This document shows positions 60,766-64,000 of a DNA stretch of 64,000 bases, piece by piece. Made by a program: the position numbers and the translations under genes. Origin of the DNA: Anaerolineaceae bacterium (lineage in GTDB: Bacteria; Chloroflexota; Anaerolineae; Aggregatilineales; Phototrophicaceae); contig NZXX01000012.1 of the NCBI GenBank assembly GCA_002702065.1, positions 186,001-250,000 of the forward strand, written 5' to 3'. The notes beneath the pieces were generated by a model. The model was not told the DNA's origin. It searched no databases and saw only the letters and a program-made list of their open reading frames with translations. The first letter of the stretch is position 1; every line of letters starts with the position of its first letter.

Positions 60766-61389
60766 ATGCTGCGCTTCTGGATGCTGCCCGGTCTGGCCCT
60801 GAGCCTGCTTTTTTCGGTGACGATTGGGCTTGTCAACGCCCGTCCCTATCAGAACGCCAATCTCCACCGAGTGGTTGATACTCTGTTTACCTGTTCCCCC
60901 TTATGCTGGCAGAATATCCGGCCCGGCGTGACCCACATTTCCGAGATTCAGTTTATGCTTTCGCGCCATGCCTGGGTCGAGGATGTGTCGTATACGCCGA
61001 ATGCCAGCCAGGACAATGGGTTGCTGACCTGGACATGGCGCAATGTGGCGGATACCTTCATTAATCCGGCGCGCGAGGGACAGGCCAGTGTGCGCGATGG
61101 GTTGGTGCAATGGGTGCGGATTCCGACCCGGTTTGCATTTGGCGATTTCTGGTTGACTCCGGGGCAGCCCCAAACCGGGCAAACCTTGTCCGTGTTCCAG
61201 CCTGCCCGCTACGTGCATCATTACGTGGCATACGATGCGTCGGGGTGGCAGGTGCGTTATGGTATGCCGTGCGCTTGGGGGCCGGATGATCTGTGGCGGA
61301 CGCGGGTCGATATCTGGCTGGGCGGGGCCGGTTCAGTCCCGATGCCGGACTATCAGCACCCGTCACGCGCCGAATGTGCGGTAAGATAG
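60766..61389 (+). CDS. Hypothetical secreted or membrane-anchored protein
   Basis: A 207-residue protein with an N-terminal hydrophobic helix (residues 5-25). The next segment, CSPLCWQNIRPGVTHISEIQFML, resembles a CxPPCWxGIxPG motif that I associate with uncharacterised exported Chloroflexota proteins. Four cysteines in total could form disulfides outside the cell. It directly follows the Uma2 gene (TGA then ATG) and precedes the phosphatase gene by 27 bases, so the three form one unit. No function is assigned. Confidence 0.65.
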   Translation: MLRFWMLPGLALSLLFSVTIGLVNARPYQNANLHRVVDTLFTCSPLCWQNIRPGVTHISEIQFMLSRHAWVEDVSYTPNASQDNGLLTWTWRNVADTFINPAREGQASVRDGLVQWVRIPTRFAFGDFWLTPGQPQTGQTLSVFQPARYVHHYVAYDASGWQVRYGMPCAWGPDDLWRTRVDIWLGGAGSVPMPDYQHPSRAECAVR

Positions 61390-61416
61390 TCAAGTACTCT
61401 ATCAAACGGGAGACTA

Positions 61417-62073
61417 ATGGCCGAACGAGAGAACGTTACACCACGTCGCTCTGCACTCTATCGCTTTCTGGATTGGATTGCCTTTTCACTGCAACGGGCC
61501 TGGGAATGGATTTCGGTTCGCCCGCTGCATCAGACCGGTCTGCGCATTTACGTCCAGATCGCCCGCCGTATGACCGGTGCGCCCGTCCGCAAATATAGTG
61601 AAATCACCCCGCTGCTGCATGTCGGCGGCCAACATTACCCGCAGGGCATGGCGGCGATGCGCGAATGGGGCATCGAGGCAGTCGTCAACCTGCGTCGAGA
61701 ATTTGACGACGCAGCAGCAGGGGTCGCCCCATCACATTATCTGCACCTGGTCGTTACCGACAACACGGCACCAACCATCGATCAGATACAGGCTGGGGTC
61801 GACTTTATCACCGAGAATATCAATCAGGGGCGTGGCACGTACGTGCATTGCGGGGTAGGCGTGGGGCGCGCGCCTACGATGGCCGCTGCCTATCTGGTCA
61901 GCACTGGCATGACCCCAACCGAGGCCTGGGCGAAACTGCGTCACGTGCGTCCGTTCATCTGGCCCAACCGCCGTCAGCGCAATCTGGTCGACCGGTTTGC
62001 CGAAGTCGTGGCGCAGCGTCAACCAGCAACGGCTGAAGCAAGTGTTGGTCCCTCAGCGCCGGAGTCCGAATAA
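61417..62073 (+). CDS. Dual-specificity protein phosphatase family protein
   Basis: A 218-residue protein with the cysteine phosphatase signature HCGVGVGR (H144, C145, R151) followed by AP, and a candidate general acid D115 in VTDNTAP. The fold is of the DSP/PTP-like type: LLHVGGQHYPQGMAAMREWGIEAVVNLR precedes the loop. A basic, tryptophan-rich N terminus of about 50 residues is amphipathic and may touch the membrane. Substrates could be phosphotyrosine proteins or phospholipid phosphates such as PGP. GGGAG precedes the ATG. Confidence 0.87.
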   Translation: MAERENVTPRRSALYRFLDWIAFSLQRAWEWISVRPLHQTGLRIYVQIARRMTGAPVRKYSEITPLLHVGGQHYPQGMAAMREWGIEAVVNLRREFDDAAAGVAPSHYLHLVVTDNTAPTIDQIQAGVDFITENINQGRGTYVHCGVGVGRAPTMAAAYLVSTGMTPTEAWAKLRHVRPFIWPNRRQRNLVDRFAEVVAQRQPATAEASVGPSAPESE

Positions 62074-62096
62074 AAAAGGGGCCGTTGAAGCCCCTT
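62072..62096 (-). terminator. Terminator of the sigma-operon (minus strand)
   Basis: Read leftward, AAGGGGC (62096-62090) pairs with GCCCCTT (62082-62076) and is followed by a T6 run (62077-62072). It ends the leftward bactofilin-like operon and overlaps the phosphatase stop codon. Confidence 0.75.
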
Positions 62097-62115
62097 ATGT
62101 GAAATCGGTTGTGGG

Positions 62116-63240
62116 TTAACCCTGAACCAGATAGCTGCGATGAACCGGGCGGGTGCCCATCCGTGTGGTAAAGGCCGCGCCCAGCCCGACGATGCCCAGC
62201 ACCGCGATGGCTGCCACGGCGATGATGCGGGTGATGGGATGCAGCACCAGCAGGTTCCACGCCAGCAGCAGCGTGATGTTGCCGATAGCGGCGATAATCA
62301 GCGGCGGGGCGGTGTGCATGTTGATGCGTTGCAGCAGCACATCACCGACGACCAGTGTCACCGTAATCCAGCCCGCCAGTGCCATGCCGCAGAACAGCAG
62401 CGCCGCGATGATATACACGGGCACCAGCACCAACCCCAGCACCGGTACCACGACCACCGCCAGCCCCAGAGCAAACGTCACCCCGGCGGCCAGCGCCACA
62501 ATCATCAGGCCAGTGCCGCTCAGGCCGCGTGAGCCGGTGCGCACAGCTTCCTCGATATGGCTGATCTGCCGGGGGAAGATGACGACTGCCAGAATGGATA
62601 GACCCGACAGCGCCAGTGACCCCAGCGCTGTGAACAGAACGGCAATGGCCGTGCCGCCAATCGTGATATTGAGCAGGGGCAGCACAAAATTCGGGTCGCG
62701 CAGGGTTTCGAGCGTGCGGGTTGATGACCACAGGTCGCTTTCCTCGCAGGACTGAATGCCTGCCCCGTCGACCCGCCCATCGGTCAATTCGTCCGAACAG
62801 GCAAACACCTGCCCGCCGATAGCTGCCGTTTCCGTCACATCAAGGATGCTGCTGCGAACGTGCAGCGTACCGTCTATCTGGCCTTCGACAAAAACCGCAT
62901 CCGCCAGCAGGGTCGTGTTGCCTTCAATGTGTGCGCCGTCGTAAATGTTGACGCTTTCCGCCATGACGGTCAGATCGCCGGCAACTGGCCCGCTGACATC
63001 AACCTGACTGCCGATCAACGCGACATTCCCATCGACCCGGCTATCCGCTTGCAGATCAACCGTTTCTGCCACCACGACCAGATCTTCGGGGACGGGGCCA
63101 TACAGCGTATAGGAATCTTCCAGGTTGATCTGGGTGCTGCGAAAGCCGGGCTGCTGGCTGAACGTGTGCCGCGCGGCGTTTGCCAGCGCAACGATGCCAA
63201 TGACCATCAGCGCCAGGATGATTAACCCTTTGCGACGCAT
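62116..63240 (-). CDS. Polymer-forming (bactofilin-like) membrane protein
   Basis: A 374-residue protein. A signal-anchor helix (residues 5-22) is followed by a right-handed beta-helix-like domain (about 45-170) of short repeats (VDLQADSRVDGNVALIGSQVDVSGPVAGDLTVMAESVNIYDG), as in the bactofilin/DUF583 family, and then about five membrane helices (190-360). Two cysteines (FACSDEL, QSCEESD) lie between. It probably forms an extracytoplasmic scaffold anchored in the membrane. It is the third gene of the sigma / anti-sigma operon, 21 bases after the anti-sigma gene, so it is a likely target or effector of that stress response. Confidence 0.75.
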   Translation of the reverse strand: MRRKGLIILALMVIGIVALANAARHTFSQQPGFRSTQINLEDSYTLYGPVPEDLVVVAETVDLQADSRVDGNVALIGSQVDVSGPVAGDLTVMAESVNIYDGAHIEGNTTLLADAVFVEGQIDGTLHVRSSILDVTETAAIGGQVFACSDELTDGRVDGAGIQSCEESDLWSSTRTLETLRDPNFVLPLLNITIGGTAIAVLFTALGSLALSGLSILAVVIFPRQISHIEEAVRTGSRGLSGTGLMIVALAAGVTFALGLAVVVVPVLGLVLVPVYIIAALLFCGMALAGWITVTLVVGDVLLQRINMHTAPPLIIAAIGNITLLLAWNLLVLHPITRIIAVAAIAVLGIVGLGAAFTTRMGTRPVHRSYLVQG

Positions 63241-63261
63241 GTATTGCCTCTTTTCACATCC

Positions 63262-63819
63262 CTACGAAACAGCATCAGAAGCTCGTTTGCGGGGTGCATA
63301 CCATAGTAACCAGAACATGGACACCGGAATTAAGCCGATCATGATGGCTAACAGTTCCGGATGGGCGGATAAAAATGCTTGCAGCTGGTGCAGCATATTT
63401 TCGGCCAGCCCCATCATGATCGCCAGCAGGCCGACGATCCGTTCGATGGCGGCGACCAGCCCGGCCCCACTGGCAATGGCCGTCAGCAGCAGCCACCCCG
63501 CCAGCACAAATATCGGGATCATCACCGCGCCGACCAGTGCCAGCCCCACCGCCAGTGCCAGCCCGGATATACGCGACAGGCGCGGGTCCATGCGTTCCGC
63601 CATTTCGGCCAACCGCGCCATAATCGTCGCCGCCAGCCGGTGCGGGGCCCGTTCGTGTGGTGCCGTGCGCAGGGTGGCATCAACTTCCTGCAAGCGCTGG
63701 TAGGCTTGTGCATCGCGCACGCTGGAATCCAGGTGGCGGCGCAGTTCGGCTTGCTCATCAGGAGCCAGTTGTTCGTCCAACGCTTGCTGCATCAGGCGTC
63801 TTTGTCGTTCATTCGCCAT
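63262..63819 (-). CDS. Anti-sigma factor-like membrane protein without zinc ligands
   Basis: A 185-residue protein. The N-terminal 45 residues (LDEQLAPDEQAELRRHLDSSVRDAQAYQRLQEVDATLR) have the helix pattern of zf-HC2 anti-sigma domains, but the C-x-x-C cysteines are serine and other residues, so zinc is not bound; the histidine remains. Two or three membrane helices follow (about 85-115, 130-150, 160-175). Its ATG overlaps the stop of the sigma gene by one base (TAATG), the usual tight coupling of a sigma factor and its regulator. It would hold the sigma factor at the membrane until a signal arrives. Confidence 0.75.
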   Translation of the reverse strand: MANERQRRLMQQALDEQLAPDEQAELRRHLDSSVRDAQAYQRLQEVDATLRTAPHERAPHRLAATIMARLAEMAERMDPRLSRISGLALAVGLALVGAVMIPIFVLAGWLLLTAIASGAGLVAAIERIVGLLAIMMGLAENMLHQLQAFLSAHPELLAIMIGLIPVSMFWLLWYAPRKRASDAVS

Positions 63820-64000
63820 TACAGACTCTCCAATAGTGGTCTTGCCAAGGTGCCGTTGGGCGACTGTGTATCAATGCGATCTGCCAGGGCCTGGCGCGCC
63901 CGGAACAGACGGCTTTTGATGGCGCTTTCAGTCGTATCGAGAATATCGGCAATCTCTGCATAAGAATAATCGTACCAGTAACGTAAGATGACGGCTGCGC
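63819..64000 (-). CDS. ECF-type RNA polymerase sigma factor, C-terminal part (cut by window edge)
   Basis: The frame is open to the right edge; about 60 residues are visible. AAVILRYWYDYSYAEIADIL, then TTESAIKSRLFRARQALADR, is a textbook sigma-70 region 4 helix-turn-helix of the extracytoplasmic-function type, which reads the -35 box. Regions 2 and the start lie beyond base 64000. The stop codon TAA shares a base with the anti-sigma ATG. This places an autoregulated stress operon at the edge: sigma, anti-sigma, bactofilin-like protein. Confidence 0.88.
   Translation of the reverse strand, partial: AAVILRYWYDYSYAEIADILDTTESAIKSRLFRARQALADRIDTQSPNGTLARPLLESL

Noticed and set aside
1..64000. 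tRNA, rRNA, CRISPR, integrase, transposase, toxin-antitoxin or phage genes
   Set aside because: I looked in the gaps between genes and found no cloverleaf, repeat-spacer array or recognisable mobile-element gene. All gaps are shorter than 300 bases.

Overview
The window is about 64 kb of GC-rich bacterial chromosome, roughly 58-60 % GC by eye, with very tight gene packing. I count about 58 protein genes and see no rRNA, tRNA, CRISPR array, transposase or phage module. Ribosome binding sites are of the AGGAGG type and promoters are sigma-70-like (TACAAT/TATAAT -10 boxes). The gene set points to a Chloroflexota bacterium of the Anaerolineae type: GT-C and YfhO membrane glycosyltransferase-like proteins, PA14/SH3 and beta-propeller secreted proteins, GAF-PAS cyclases, a VanW protein, paired FtsH-like AAA proteins and a Gram-positive-style LexA. 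This is an inference from gene content only; no marker in the window settles it.

Layout. 1-10.7 kb: truncated ABC permease, SpoU methyltransferase, lipid kinase, double-hotdog thioesterase, SDR39U1-type epimerase, MutS-like ATPase, two GT-C membrane proteins, and a secreted sugar-dehydrogenase-like propeller. 10.9-18.2 kb: a lipoprotein followed by two paralogous membrane AAA/M41 proteins, only one of which keeps the protease zinc motif, then a CoxG-like SRPBCC protein, a CoxE-like VWA protein and a metallo-beta-lactamase-fold hydrolase. 18.4-25.6 kb: small acidic membrane protein, tRNA-dihydrouridine synthase, an AT-rich DUF5677-like gene, an RsiV-like secreted protein, a helicase-N-domain protein divergent from a frameshifted lexA. 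25.6-32.9 kb: YfhO protein, small Cys-rich protein, GNAT, DUF2071, PA14-SH3 protein, GT2 plus GntR operon. 32.9-38.1 kb: two overlapping GAF-PAS-cyclase genes with complementary active-site losses, a DUF5662 protein and prfA. 38.2-41.1 kb: phytanoyl-CoA-dioxygenase-like protein, a TPR-like protein and an orphan zinc/manganese-type permease.

41.2-53.9 kb is one long leftward catabolic cluster: SorC-family regulator, aldo/keto reductase, GlpD/EryB-like dehydrogenase, class I aldolase, iron-dependent ADHFE1-like dehydrogenase, FGGY kinase, LplB/YtcP-type permeases, solute-binding protein and an FAD oxidoreductase. It reads as an uptake and breakdown route for a sugar or polyol, using a kinase, a phosphate-ester dehydrogenase and an aldolase. 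A dyad upstream of the regulator gene is a candidate operator.

54-64 kb: ferric-reductase-like membrane protein, an unusual repeat protein with about eleven YRLSDG units, VanW protein, flippase, Uma2 nuclease-like protein, dual-specificity phosphatase, and at the right edge a sigma factor / anti-sigma / bactofilin-like operon cut by the window end.

The strongest candidate for an undescribed system is the overlapping cyclase pair (32859-36421). One protein keeps the two metal-binding aspartates and has lost the transition-state Asn and Arg. The other keeps Asn, Arg, Thr and Lys and has lost the second aspartate. That is the division of labour between the C1 and C2 halves of animal membrane adenylyl cyclases. 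Second is the FtsH / pseudo-FtsH pair (11626-15379).
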